DNA of 64,000 nucleotides from Candidatus Bathyarchaeota archaeon (GTDB lineage Archaea > Thermoproteota > Bathyarchaeia > 40CM-2-53-6): assembly GCA_005888635.1 (NCBI GenBank), contig VBAW01000023.1, positions 1 to 64,000 of the forward strand, in the 5' to 3' direction. Below the pieces are notes generated by a model. It did not search any database and was not told where the DNA came from. It was given only the letters and a program-made list of their open reading frames with translations. This document shows positions 52,676 through 60,379 of this stretch, piece after piece. The position numbers and the translations under genes were made by a program. The first letter of the stretch is position 1. Each line of letters begins with the position of its first letter.

Positions 52676-54928
52676 GTGAGAATTAGAGAACTTCAGTTAG
52701 ACCCTCAAGTCGTAACTCTGCTAGAAAACGAGGGTCTCGACCAGCTCTATCCGCCTCAAGAGGATGCGATAAAGGCTGGAGTACTAGACGGGAAGAACCT
52801 CGTTCTCGCAAGCCCCACCGCGAGCGGCAAGACTCTGGTCGCCGAGATCTGTATTCTGAAACACATCCTTGAGAGGAATGGAAAGGCCATCTATCTGGCT
52901 CCGTTGCGTGCGCTTGCGAGCGAGAAGTTCAAGGAGTTTCAGAGATACTCTTCGATAAAGAAGCCTAGCGGCGAACATCTACGCATCGGAATGTCCACTG
53001 GAGACTATGATAGTTCTGACCCGTGGCTTGGAAGATACGACATCATAATCTCGACCAACGAGAAAGCCGATTCTCTCTTGCGACATAGAGCTCCATGGAT
53101 GAACGAGCTTTCGCTAGTCGTCGCTGATGAGATTCATCTCCTAACCGAACATGAGAGAGGACCCACCCTCGAAGTGGTTCTGACCCGGCTAACCGAGATC
53201 AACCCGGACATCCAGATGCTTGCCCTGAGCGCCACTGTCAGAAACGCAGACGAAGTAGGGCAATGGTTGCACGCAGGCTCCGTCACCACTGACTGGCGTC
53301 CGGTCCCATTACGAGAAGGCATCTACAATCTCGGCCAACTACAGTTCAACGACGGGTCCAGCAGAGCCATTCAGAGTGGAACCAAGACCCCAGTCTTGGA
53401 TATCGCGCTCGAAGTATTGAGCAGTGGTGGTCAAGCACTCATCTTCACCGAGACCCGTAGATCAGCGGTGGAAATGGGACGAAAAGCTGCCCTCGCCGTC
53501 AAGCCCCGGCTCTCCAAGATCGAGGAACGCTCACTCAACACCATAGCGGAACGAATCCTCTCATCAGGAGAGAAGACACGCCTTGGTGAGGCCCTTGCAA
53601 GCCAGATAGCTTCCGGTGCAGGATTTCACCACGCGGGACTCACAGGCCCCCACCGTGGCATAGTAGAAACAGCCTTTCGTGATGGGAGGATCAAGGTTCT
53701 CGCAGCGACCCCGACCCTGGCGGCCGGCGTAAACCTCCCTGCTAGAACAGTCATCATCAGCAGCTACGAGCGTTTCGAATCTGGACACGGTCGATATCCC
53801 ATCAGCGTCCTAGAATACAAACAATTTTGCGGACGCGCCGGTCGTCCGAAGTACGACAAGTACGGAGAATCAGTCTTGATTGCTAGAAATCAGGACGAGG
53901 CTGACTGGCTGATGGAGAACTACGTTATCGCGCAGCCTGAGAAACTATGGTCAAAACTAGCCGTTGAGAAAATCCTAAGGCCTCACGTTCTCTCCACCGT
54001 CGCGGCGGGCTACGCGAAGACCGAGGAGGGCTTGTACGAGTTCTTCGGACGAACCTTCTACGCCCACCAGTACGGACCAAGAATGATCAAGGGAAAGATC
54101 GGAGAGGTCCTCAAGTTTCTCGCGAAAGAGGAGATGGTCGTAATGGAGGGCCGAGATCTTGAAGCCTCGAGATTCGGCAAACGAGTATCTGAACTCTACA
54201 TTGATCCCATGTCTGCAGTCATCATCCGTGACGGGCTCTACAACCGAGCCAAGAAGATGACCGACTTCAGCCTAATACATCTAATCTCAAGAACGCCAGA
54301 CCTGGCGCCTCGTCCTCGGCCGAGAGGGAGCGAAATGGACAAGCTCGGAATAATGGCTGAGAGCCAGAGGGACGAGATCATGGGCTACGCGCCCAACCAG
54401 TTCGAAGATCCGATAGCCTACGACGAATTCCTCTCAGAACTAAAGGCCAGCCTTGTTCTCTCAGACTGGATTAGCGAGTTCACAGAGGACCAGATTCTGG
54501 AGACAAGAAAAGTTGAGCCCGGTGATCTCCTAAGACTCGTCCAGGGAACAGAATGGCTTGTCTTCGCTGCTCAAGAGCTAGCTCGACTCTTCGGCCACAA
54601 AGACCTTCTGGCCAATATGGAAATGCTCCGCGTACGCGTTTCCAAAGGTGTCAAGCCGGAGTTAGTCAAGCTGGTCGGCTTGGAAGGTGTCGGTAGGGTC
54701 CGCGCCCGTATGATGTACAGCGCAGGTCTGAAGAGCATTGACGACATTAAGGAGAGGAGTCTGACAGAACTGACAGCCATTCCAACTATTGGACCCTCGC
54801 TAGCAAAGAGAATCAAGGAGCAAGCAGGGGGCCTCATCAAAGCGGAGGAATGGGAGAAGGCCAAATCGACCAAGTTGGTCGAAGCAGAACAGCAAATAAT
54901 GCTCACAGAGTACGAAGACACAGAATGA
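52676..54928 (+). CDS. hel308: Hel308-type DNA helicase
   Basis: A 750-residue superfamily 2 helicase of the Ski2/Hel308 group, which unwinds lagging strands at stalled forks. Motifs: Q-like YPPQEDAI, I ASPTASGKT (about 43-51), Ia APLRALASEK, II VADEIHLL (about 149-156), III LSATV, IV FTETRRS, V AATPTLAAGVNLPA, VI QFCGRAGRPKYD. The ratchet domain and C-terminal HhH (LVGLEGVGRVRARMMY, LTAIPTIGPSLAKRI) follow. The start is GTG at 52676. It lies directly after mcm on the same strand. Confidence 0.93.
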   Translation: MRIRELQLDPQVVTLLENEGLDQLYPPQEDAIKAGVLDGKNLVLASPTASGKTLVAEICILKHILERNGKAIYLAPLRALASEKFKEFQRYSSIKKPSGEHLRIGMSTGDYDSSDPWLGRYDIIISTNEKADSLLRHRAPWMNELSLVVADEIHLLTEHERGPTLEVVLTRLTEINPDIQMLALSATVRNADEVGQWLHAGSVTTDWRPVPLREGIYNLGQLQFNDGSSRAIQSGTKTPVLDIALEVLSSGGQALIFTETRRSAVEMGRKAALAVKPRLSKIEERSLNTIAERILSSGEKTRLGEALASQIASGAGFHHAGLTGPHRGIVETAFRDGRIKVLAATPTLAAGVNLPARTVIISSYERFESGHGRYPISVLEYKQFCGRAGRPKYDKYGESVLIARNQDEADWLMENYVIAQPEKLWSKLAVEKILRPHVLSTVAAGYAKTEEGLYEFFGRTFYAHQYGPRMIKGKIGEVLKFLAKEEMVVMEGRDLEASRFGKRVSELYIDPMSAVIIRDGLYNRAKKMTDFSLIHLISRTPDLAPRPRPRGSEMDKLGIMAESQRDEIMGYAPNQFEDPIAYDEFLSELKASLVLSDWISEFTEDQILETRKVEPGDLLRLVQGTEWLVFAAQELARLFGHKDLLANMEMLRVRVSKGVKPELVKLVGLEGVGRVRARMMYSAGLKSIDDIKERSLTELTAIPTIGPSLAKRIKEQAGGLIKAEEWEKAKSTKLVEAEQQIMLTEYEDTE

Positions 54929-54976
54929 TATCAATCAGCCGGATACCGGGCTTGCACATATTCTTGTTACAACACG

Positions 54977-54990
54977 CCTAACAAGTTAGG
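54977..54990. promoter_or_regulatory. Perfect inverted repeat upstream of the first NitrOD5-like gene
   Basis: CCTAAC-AA-GTTAGG, a perfect 6-2-6 palindrome 34 bp before the TTG start at 55024. It could be an operator for the following gene; a terminator for hel308 is less likely because no T run follows. Confidence 0.35.
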
Positions 54991-55023
54991 ATCGATGTTT
55001 GGCACAGGTGCCGAGGCCGGCTC

Positions 55024-55416
55024 TTGCGTTCGGACACAATAGAGACTTTCCAAGGAACACTTGTCCAGTGTTTCAGCCTGACCCTTGAGATCCTGTTCGG
55101 AAGACCTGTCAAAGAGCAACTGATGCGAATTCTCGCCGAACACAAGATCCCAAGGTCAGAAATCGGGGCCAGGTTCGATGATGTTGCCAAGGTTCTTACT
55201 GACGTTTTCGGAAGTAGTTCACGACTACTGGTTTACAAGACTGTCGTGGGCTTGTACGAAGAGTATTCTGTTAGAGCAAACTTCGGATTTTATGATTCTC
55301 TCAGAGAGCAACTTCTCTTTCTGAGAGAAAGAGTGCTTTCAGACATACTGAAGCCAAGACATTCACCGAGCATCGACGATTCCATCTACATTACGGGACA
55401 CATACAAGACGATTAG
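55024..55416 (+). CDS. NitrOD5-like output-domain protein
   Basis: A 130-residue protein starting at TTG. Most of it matches an archaeal signalling output-like fold: ETFQGTLVQCFSLTLEILFG, KEQLMRILAEHKIPRSEIG, FDDVAKVLTDVFGSSSRLLVYKTVVGLYEEY. The pattern of a Gly-centred helix pair followed by F-x3-L-x3-F-G-x3-x-L is the one seen in NitrOD5-type proteins of Nitrososphaera relatives. The hydrophilic tail ends SIYITGHIQDD. The next gene encodes a diverged paralog. Role unknown; the label is a family resemblance. Confidence 0.58.
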   Translation: MRSDTIETFQGTLVQCFSLTLEILFGRPVKEQLMRILAEHKIPRSEIGARFDDVAKVLTDVFGSSSRLLVYKTVVGLYEEYSVRANFGFYDSLREQLLFLRERVLSDILKPRHSPSIDDSIYITGHIQDD

Positions 55417-55551
55417 CTCGTCAATGACGAAATCGTTTTCGTTATCAAGTGTCACAATCCAAGTGGAAGGCTGGTAACGAGAAGGTTATGCGGGTTGGGC
55501 ACGTCGGTCTACAAGTGGGGTCATAAAGGTCCGGAAAAACGTGGAAAACAA

Positions 55552-55869
55552 ATGCCAGAGTCGCGGGAGTTTGCGAACATGTTTCAGGTATCGGTCGAAG
55601 AAGGGCTCGGTAATACTCTGGGCGTGAGTGTGATGCAGACTCTGAGGAATCTATTTAGTTACTCCTTTGAAATATATGCTAAAAAGCCCCTGGAACTTCA
55701 CCGCGAACTCTCCCGGGTTTTCGGGTTCGGCGCTATAACTCTGGAGAGGATGATTACGAAGGAACTCTTCCGAAGGCTAGGGCTGGATTACTCAGCTCAG
55801 CTTGACTTTGAGACGAGTGTCAACCTAGCGAGGCGCGACATGATCGCCAGCGAGAGAGGAGACAATTGA
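55552..55869 (+). CDS. NitrOD5-like output-domain protein, second paralog
   Basis: About 105 residues from the ATG at 55552; a TTG at 55495 would add 19 less likely residues. VSVEEGLGNTLGVSVMQTL, PLELHRELSRVFGFGAITLERMITKELFRRLGL repeats the pattern of the upstream gene. Its stop is followed one base later by the start of the winged-helix gene, so it is in an operon with that gene and the KaiC-like ATPase. Confidence 0.58.
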   Translation: MPESREFANMFQVSVEEGLGNTLGVSVMQTLRNLFSYSFEIYAKKPLELHRELSRVFGFGAITLERMITKELFRRLGLDYSAQLDFETSVNLARRDMIASERGDN

Positions 55870-55870
55870 G

Positions 55871-56167
55871 TTGATTGCTCCAAACCAATTATTCCAATCG
55901 ATGTTATCGTCCGAGATCAAGGGCGACCTACTCGTTCTCTTTCACAAGAACCCAGGGCTGATCGACAGTCTCGACGGAGTAGCCCGAAGAATTGGTCGAG
56001 TCGGCACTGCAATTCAAGCCGATGTTCAAGACATGGTGAACGTTCGTATCCTGGGCACGAAACAGATCGGAGGTCGGGAGATAATTTTCCTCGACCGTTC
56101 TGGCGACAAGGCCGCCCAAGAAACTATCATTAATTATCTGAAAAATGTCAAAGGAAAAAGAGAGTAG
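55871..56167 (+). CDS. Small winged-helix-like regulator
   Basis: A 98-residue protein beginning at TTG. SSEIKGDLLVLFHKNPGLIDSLDGVARRIGRV (about 13-45) is a winged-helix start with a helix-turn-helix, followed by IQADVQDMVNVRIL and a beta wing (GGREIIFLDRSGD). Its 3' end overlaps the KaiC-like gene by 23 bp. It could be a DNA-binding or protein-interaction partner for the ATPase. Confidence 0.65.
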   Translation: MIAPNQLFQSMLSSEIKGDLLVLFHKNPGLIDSLDGVARRIGRVGTAIQADVQDMVNVRILGTKQIGGREIIFLDRSGDKAAQETIINYLKNVKGKRE

Positions 56168-56969
56168 GTCAGAAATGGCTAGACAAAAAACTGGAATTGT
56201 CGAACTTGACGCGATGTTGCATGGAGGCTTCCTGGAACGAGACGCGGTTATGGTCGCTGGTAGTGCTGGAACCGGCAAGACCACTCTTGCACTCCAACAT
56301 CTGGTTAACGGGATCACCAAGTTCGGAGAGCCTGGAATATACCTGACGTTTGAGCAGCTGCCAGACCAGATCTATCGTGATGCAGAGAATTTCGGCTGGG
56401 ACCTAAGGAAGCTTGAGCAGCAGGACAAGTTCAGGCTAGTCTGCACGAGCCCAGACTTGCTGCTGGAACCGGACGGGACAGGCCAGTTGCTGGATTCTTC
56501 CATCAAGGAAATACAGCCACGGCGTATGGTCATCGACTCACTGAATCATCTGGAGATGTATCTTCCTCGGGGGGGAGATATGAGGAAAGAAGCCTACCGT
56601 ATACTCAATTACGTCAAGACAAAGGGAATCAGCCCTTTGGCTATTTGGGAGACACAACAGAGTGCTGGACAAGCTTTCAGTGTTACAGATGTGGGAATGA
56701 GCTTCCTAGTCGACTGTATTCTACTCTTGAAATTTGTCGAGATAGAGTCAGCGATGAGGAAGGCCTTGGTAATAATGAAGATGAGGGGTAGCGACCATGA
56801 GAAGGAACTGAAGGAGTACGCGATAACACCTCAGGGCTTCAGGATACAAGGAGGATTCTCAGAGTACGAGGGCGTAATGTCCGGAATCCCACACAAGGTG
56901 GCCTCGGAAAAGTTCGTGGACATGTTCCGGACCGCGTCTGACAAACACAAGAACGCAACATCCCACTAG
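56145..56969 (+). CDS. KaiC-like RecA-family ATPase
   Basis: A 274-residue single-domain KaiC/RadA-superfamily ATPase. GIVELDAMLHGGFLERDAVMVAGSAGTGKTTLA covers the KaiC start and Walker A (GSAGTGKT, residues 39-46). YLTFEQLPDQ carries the catalytic Glu, and RMVIDSLNHLEMY is Walker B. The C-terminus (ITPQGFRIQGGF) matches archaeal KaiC-like proteins. These ATPases work as signal-transduction hubs, often with output-domain partners, which fits the preceding genes. A second ATG at 56175 is an alternative start. Confidence 0.85.
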   Translation: MSKEKESRSEMARQKTGIVELDAMLHGGFLERDAVMVAGSAGTGKTTLALQHLVNGITKFGEPGIYLTFEQLPDQIYRDAENFGWDLRKLEQQDKFRLVCTSPDLLLEPDGTGQLLDSSIKEIQPRRMVIDSLNHLEMYLPRGGDMRKEAYRILNYVKTKGISPLAIWETQQSAGQAFSVTDVGMSFLVDCILLLKFVEIESAMRKALVIMKMRGSDHEKELKEYAITPQGFRIQGGFSEYEGVMSGIPHKVASEKFVDMFRTASDKHKNATSH

Positions 56970-57001
56970 CACTAACTTAGAGTCGTCACCGTAGATCGTC
57001 C

Positions 57002-57190
57002 ATGTCGAGAACATTGTCATTATTGTCGAGTGCTCTGGTTGTAGAAACAATGAAACAGGTCAATGATGGTCCTCTACCAGTCGGAAACGAGCCCAAAAGC
57101 GACAAGCCGAACGAGGCCTCTATCAGCTTCGTCAACCTGTTTCGACGCATCGCTGCCGAAAGCCGGAAGGAGAAGCTAACTCGTGACTGA
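57002..57190 (+). CDS. Small protein of unknown function in the KaiC-like operon
   Basis: A 62-residue ORF. The second part (VNDGPLPVGNEPKSDKPNEA, SFVNLFRRIAAESRKEKL) is hydrophilic and ends in an amphipathic basic helix. The true start may be the internal ATG at 57050. It overlaps the following membrane-protein gene by eight bases, which argues for real translation. No family recognised. Confidence 0.45.
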   Translation: MSRTLSLLSSALVVETMKQVNDGPLPVGNEPKSDKPNEASISFVNLFRRIAAESRKEKLTRD

Positions 57191-57548
57191 CGCGACGCTA
57201 CTAACGAGCATGTGGATTGTTGCCGTACTCCAACTCGGGCTTGAAGCAGGCGTCGTTCTGTACGCATATCGACTGACTCGATTGACGGGCTCATTCAGAG
57301 CCTGGACCATGATCATACTTGCGTTCATTCTAACCACCGCCTCCAGCATATTCGGAGTCTTCCTCTTACTTCTCAACCCTGACCTCATAGCCGGGCTAGT
57401 ACAGTCAATCAGTTTGCCAACATTGATCGTCAGCTACGCCGTTTCAATCGCCACTTCTCTGTTATTCTTCTTCGGTATCTTCGACCTTGTTCGAAGATTC
57501 AAGCATGCGGCGAATAAACCTCCCGGTACAAATGCATCCGCGTTTTGA
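57183..57548 (+). CDS. Three-helix membrane protein
   Basis: A 121-residue protein starting at GTG, with hydrophobic helices at about 7-30, 38-63 and 76-100 and a short basic C-terminal tail. No enzyme motif. Position at the end of the KaiC-like operon suggests a membrane component of the same pathway, but this is inference from order only. Confidence 0.6.
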   Translation: MTDATLLTSMWIVAVLQLGLEAGVVLYAYRLTRLTGSFRAWTMIILAFILTTASSIFGVFLLLLNPDLIAGLVQSISLPTLIVSYAVSIATSLLFFFGIFDLVRRFKHAANKPPGTNASAF

Positions 57549-57612
57549 ATAGAAACTTCAAATCTGGGTCTCGTGTGTCGTAAGTTATTCTGCAAGCGTG
57601 TGAATTACGTCG

Positions 57613-57645
57613 AGGCGTCTAACAGACGCCTTCAAAGAGACTTTG
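57613..57645. promoter_or_regulatory. Two adjacent perfect hairpins
   Basis: AGGCGTCT-AAC-AGACGCCT (57613-57631) is directly followed by CAAAG-AGA-CTTTG (57633-57645). They lie 65 bp after the stop of the three-helix membrane protein and about 50 bp before the TATA-like box of the inositol-phosphate synthase gene. They could terminate the upstream operon or be operators for the downstream gene. Confidence 0.5.
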
Positions 57646-57692
57646 CAACTCTCAAAGCTGCATTTGAGATTCGATTTGCATGGTTTCCTAGA

Positions 57693-57700
57693 TTTATAAT
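57693..57700 (+). promoter_or_regulatory. TATA-like box for the inositol-phosphate synthase gene
   Basis: TTTATAAT lies 42-49 bp before the ATG at 57742, which would give a leader of about 20 bases. Confidence 0.5.
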
Positions 57701-57741
57701 ACGACGACATGGGAGTAGCCGCGTCTAGAGTCGTTTCTTAG

Positions 57742-58827
57742 ATGGGAAAGATCAAGGTCGCACTCGCCGGAGTCGGAAACTGCGCAAGCGCCCTTATACA
57801 GGGCATACAATACTACCGCAAGAACCCTCCTACCGAGAACGGTCTCACAACCGGTCTCATGCATCCCAGTTTCGGACCCTACAAGGTCGAGGACATTACG
57901 TTCGTCGCCGCGTTTGAGGTGAACAGGAAGAAGATTGGAGCAGACCTTAGCAAGGCAATCTTCACAGAGCCGAATTCGGCCCCAAAGATCAGCGACGTCC
58001 CAGACATGGATGTCACCGTCAAGCCGGGTCCAGTACTCGATGGCGTAGCGCCACACATGAAAGAGGCCTTTCACGTCTACAGCAAATCTAGAACCAAGCC
58101 CGTGGATGTGGCTGCAGAGCTAAAGGACTCGGGGGCCGAAATTCTCGTCAACTATCTTCCCGTCGGAAGCGAAAAAGGCGCAAGATTCTATGCACAAGCC
58201 GCGGTCGACGCGGGCTGCGGCTTTGTCAATTGTATCCCCGAATTCATCGCCTCAACCGACAGCTGGGCGAAAAAGTTCGAGGAAAACAAGCTTCCAATTG
58301 CGGGAGACGACGTCAAGAGCCAGGTCGGTGCAACGATCGTTCACAGAGCACTAGTCGACCTCTGCTTGAAGCGAGGGGTCAGAGTTGATGAGAGTTACCA
58401 GCTAAACCTGGGGGGCGACACTGACTTTCTGAATATGACTGTCGAGGAGCGACTGCATTCCAAGAGGATCAGCAAGACTACCGCAGTCGCCAGCTTGATC
58501 CCATACTCAGTCCCAACTCGTATAGGACCCTCTGACTATGTTCCTCATCTAAAGAACAAGAAAATCTGCTACATCTACATGAAGGGCAGAGGATGGGGAA
58601 ACATTCCCTTACAAATCGACTTGAAACTTGCAGTCGAAGACTCTCCCAACAGCGGCGGGGTCGTAGCCGACGTCATTAGGGCGGTAAAGATTGGGCTTGA
58701 CAGAGGAATCGGCGGACCTCTGACCAGCATTTCCTCGTACAGTTTCAAGTATCCTCCGGTAAAGATTCCTGATGGTCAAGCTTCGCAGTGGGTTGAGGAT
58801 TACATTCAAGGAAAGAGAGAACGCTAA
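57742..58827 (+). CDS. myo-Inositol-1-phosphate synthase
   Basis: Converts glucose-6-phosphate to inositol-1-phosphate, the precursor of inositol-containing archaeal lipids and of solutes. The 361-residue protein has the NAD loop VALAGVGNCASALIQG at the start, PTENGLTTGLMHP, DVTVKPGPVLDGVAPHM, NCIPEFIAS and the highly conserved AGDDVKSQVGATIVHR plus LNLGGDTDFLNM (about 193-235) with catalytic lysines. This is the short archaeal/actinobacterial type. The 3' end overlaps the convergent DHS-family gene by four bases. Confidence 0.93.
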   Translation: MGKIKVALAGVGNCASALIQGIQYYRKNPPTENGLTTGLMHPSFGPYKVEDITFVAAFEVNRKKIGADLSKAIFTEPNSAPKISDVPDMDVTVKPGPVLDGVAPHMKEAFHVYSKSRTKPVDVAAELKDSGAEILVNYLPVGSEKGARFYAQAAVDAGCGFVNCIPEFIASTDSWAKKFEENKLPIAGDDVKSQVGATIVHRALVDLCLKRGVRVDESYQLNLGGDTDFLNMTVEERLHSKRISKTTAVASLIPYSVPTRIGPSDYVPHLKNKKICYIYMKGRGWGNIPLQIDLKLAVEDSPNSGGVVADVIRAVKIGLDRGIGGPLTSISSYSFKYPPVKIPDGQASQWVEDYIQGKRER

Positions 58828-59960
58828 GCGGCCGCGTGTCTTGCCTTTCTAGCGGAAGCGGTTGGAGCGGCTTCCATCCAGTCCACCTTCAAAGGTCCGC
58901 GTGATTTCCACTCCTCATAGTGCTCCATAATTCCTGTAAAAAGTAACGGAAGCCCGATGGTCGCGTCCAAGTGGACAGTGCACTGCTCAGCATTGGGGTC
59001 AAGCTTTCCCCACGACTGACTCTCAGGAAGCTCACAGCCAGACAATCCCCCAAACTTCGGATCATCAGTCGTAACTTGCATAGCGTAGCTATGCGGGGGA
59101 ACGGCCCAGCCGGAAATCTCGGCCATCGGCACGACCTGTTGAATGTAGTTCTTCGGGGTGCCGCCGCCAATGAATATCACTCCTGACTTGGGGAACTGCC
59201 TCTTGAGGTCCATGATCTCAATATTGTCCATCAACGCGTCATAAACGGCGGGTGGAGCGCTCTTCTTGAGCTTCTCATTACGGTAGACGGTCAACGCCAT
59301 ACCAATCGAACTGTCAGCCAGCGCAGGACAGAAAATCGGGAGTCTCTCTTTGGCAGCGGTTGCGAGGATACCGTAATCGTCTCTTATTCGTTCACCCATC
59401 ATCTGGAATAATTCCCTGCTCGAGTAAGACCCAGGCTGAAGGCTATCTGCAAAATTCTCTACGAACTCGTCCGCTTTCGTAAACGTAACGTCATCGGCGT
59501 ATGTATCGTAAACTCGGTCTATGCGCATCTTTCGTAGAGTCGGATCGTCAATGTGGCCGTGAGCCATGTAATGACGACCACCGAGCGATTCGTACAAGTC
59601 GTGACTAAGATTTGCACCCGTAGATACTAGTACGTCTATCGCGTGAAAGGCTATCAAGTCTCGAATAATTCTCCTCATTCCGCCAGCTATCATCGCTCCT
59701 GAGAGTCCGAAGAAGATAATTGGTCTCTCGGGATCGTTCAACATCTTGAGCCAAATCTTGTAACAACGGCCCAGGTTCCGGCTCTGGAAGGAAGTAGCGT
59801 TGAATGCTTCCAACGCTTCGCTAACGCTCCGGACCTTAGCAACATCATAATGTTGCACGGGATGTTTGAAAGCGTCGCCTCTAGGCGAAAAGCGAATACT
59901 CGACGTTGTTTGCGGAGAATATACTTTCGAGTGAGAATTGGAATTTCTGTTTGTTCTCAT
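58824..59960 (-). CDS. Deoxyhypusine synthase-family protein, second paralog
   Basis: A 378-residue protein of the DHS fold, longer than the copy at 3181-4095. Motifs: FFGLSGAMIAGGMRRII (about 82-98), VLVSTGANLSHDLYES, FIGGGTPKNYIQQ, and the C-terminal QSWGKLD with the catalytic-type lysine at position 319, then HLDATIGLPLLF. All expected catalytic elements are present, so it is probably active, but the acceptor may not be aIF5A; DHS-like enzymes also make homospermidine or act on other amines. The N-terminal 30 residues are Ser/Asn-rich and poorly conserved in character. A TTTTTAATAG element about 40 bp upstream (near 60000) may be its promoter. Confidence 0.87.
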   Translation of the reverse strand: MRTNRNSNSHSKVYSPQTTSSIRFSPRGDAFKHPVQHYDVAKVRSVSEALEAFNATSFQSRNLGRCYKIWLKMLNDPERPIIFFGLSGAMIAGGMRRIIRDLIAFHAIDVLVSTGANLSHDLYESLGGRHYMAHGHIDDPTLRKMRIDRVYDTYADDVTFTKADEFVENFADSLQPGSYSSRELFQMMGERIRDDYGILATAAKERLPIFCPALADSSIGMALTVYRNEKLKKSAPPAVYDALMDNIEIMDLKRQFPKSGVIFIGGGTPKNYIQQVVPMAEISGWAVPPHSYAMQVTTDDPKFGGLSGCELPESQSWGKLDPNAEQCTVHLDATIGLPLLFTGIMEHYEEWKSRGPLKVDWMEAAPTASARKARHAAA

Positions 59961-60064
59961 CTTGTAGTACTTGGGTCTGAAAAGTTGTTTCTATTTCTAT
60001 TAAAAACTACCCTTCCACCTAGTTTCTGCTTCTGCGCGCAAACAAAAGTCCCTCGTCGAGAGGT

Positions 60065-60292
60065 TCAACCTTCTAGCAGTCCGAGTTCGCTCATCAATCT
60101 CTTGTAATGTGAATTGATAATTTCCCAGATCTTGTCTCTGATAACTCCAGTCGCTGTTTCGCGTTCGAACGTTAGCTCCAGGGCTTGCTCTGGAAGCTTG
60201 AAGCTTGAAATCCTTACCTCAGGTAGGTTCGCCTTCGATAGATCCTCGTTTATCGAGTGCTCTAGATCCTTCAAGCGCGCTGGGGTCTGCAA
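60065..60292 (-). CDS. Small hypothetical protein, 75 residues
   Basis: A hydrophilic ORF with protein-like composition: LKDLEHSINEDLSKANLPEVRISSF, LELTFERETATGVI, then a helix DKIWEIINSHYKRLMSELGLL. Not recognised. It lies between the acetyl-CoA synthetase and DHS-like genes on the same strand. Expression uncertain. Confidence 0.5.
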   Translation of the reverse strand: MQTPARLKDLEHSINEDLSKANLPEVRISSFKLPEQALELTFERETATGVIRDKIWEIINSHYKRLMSELGLLEG

Positions 60293-60379
60293 GCTTGGCT
60301 ACAGCCGAAGAAACTCTTCTGGACTTCGATATCTTTCGATTGTAACTGAGAGATGCTCTCCTGAGGATTGGCTTGACCC

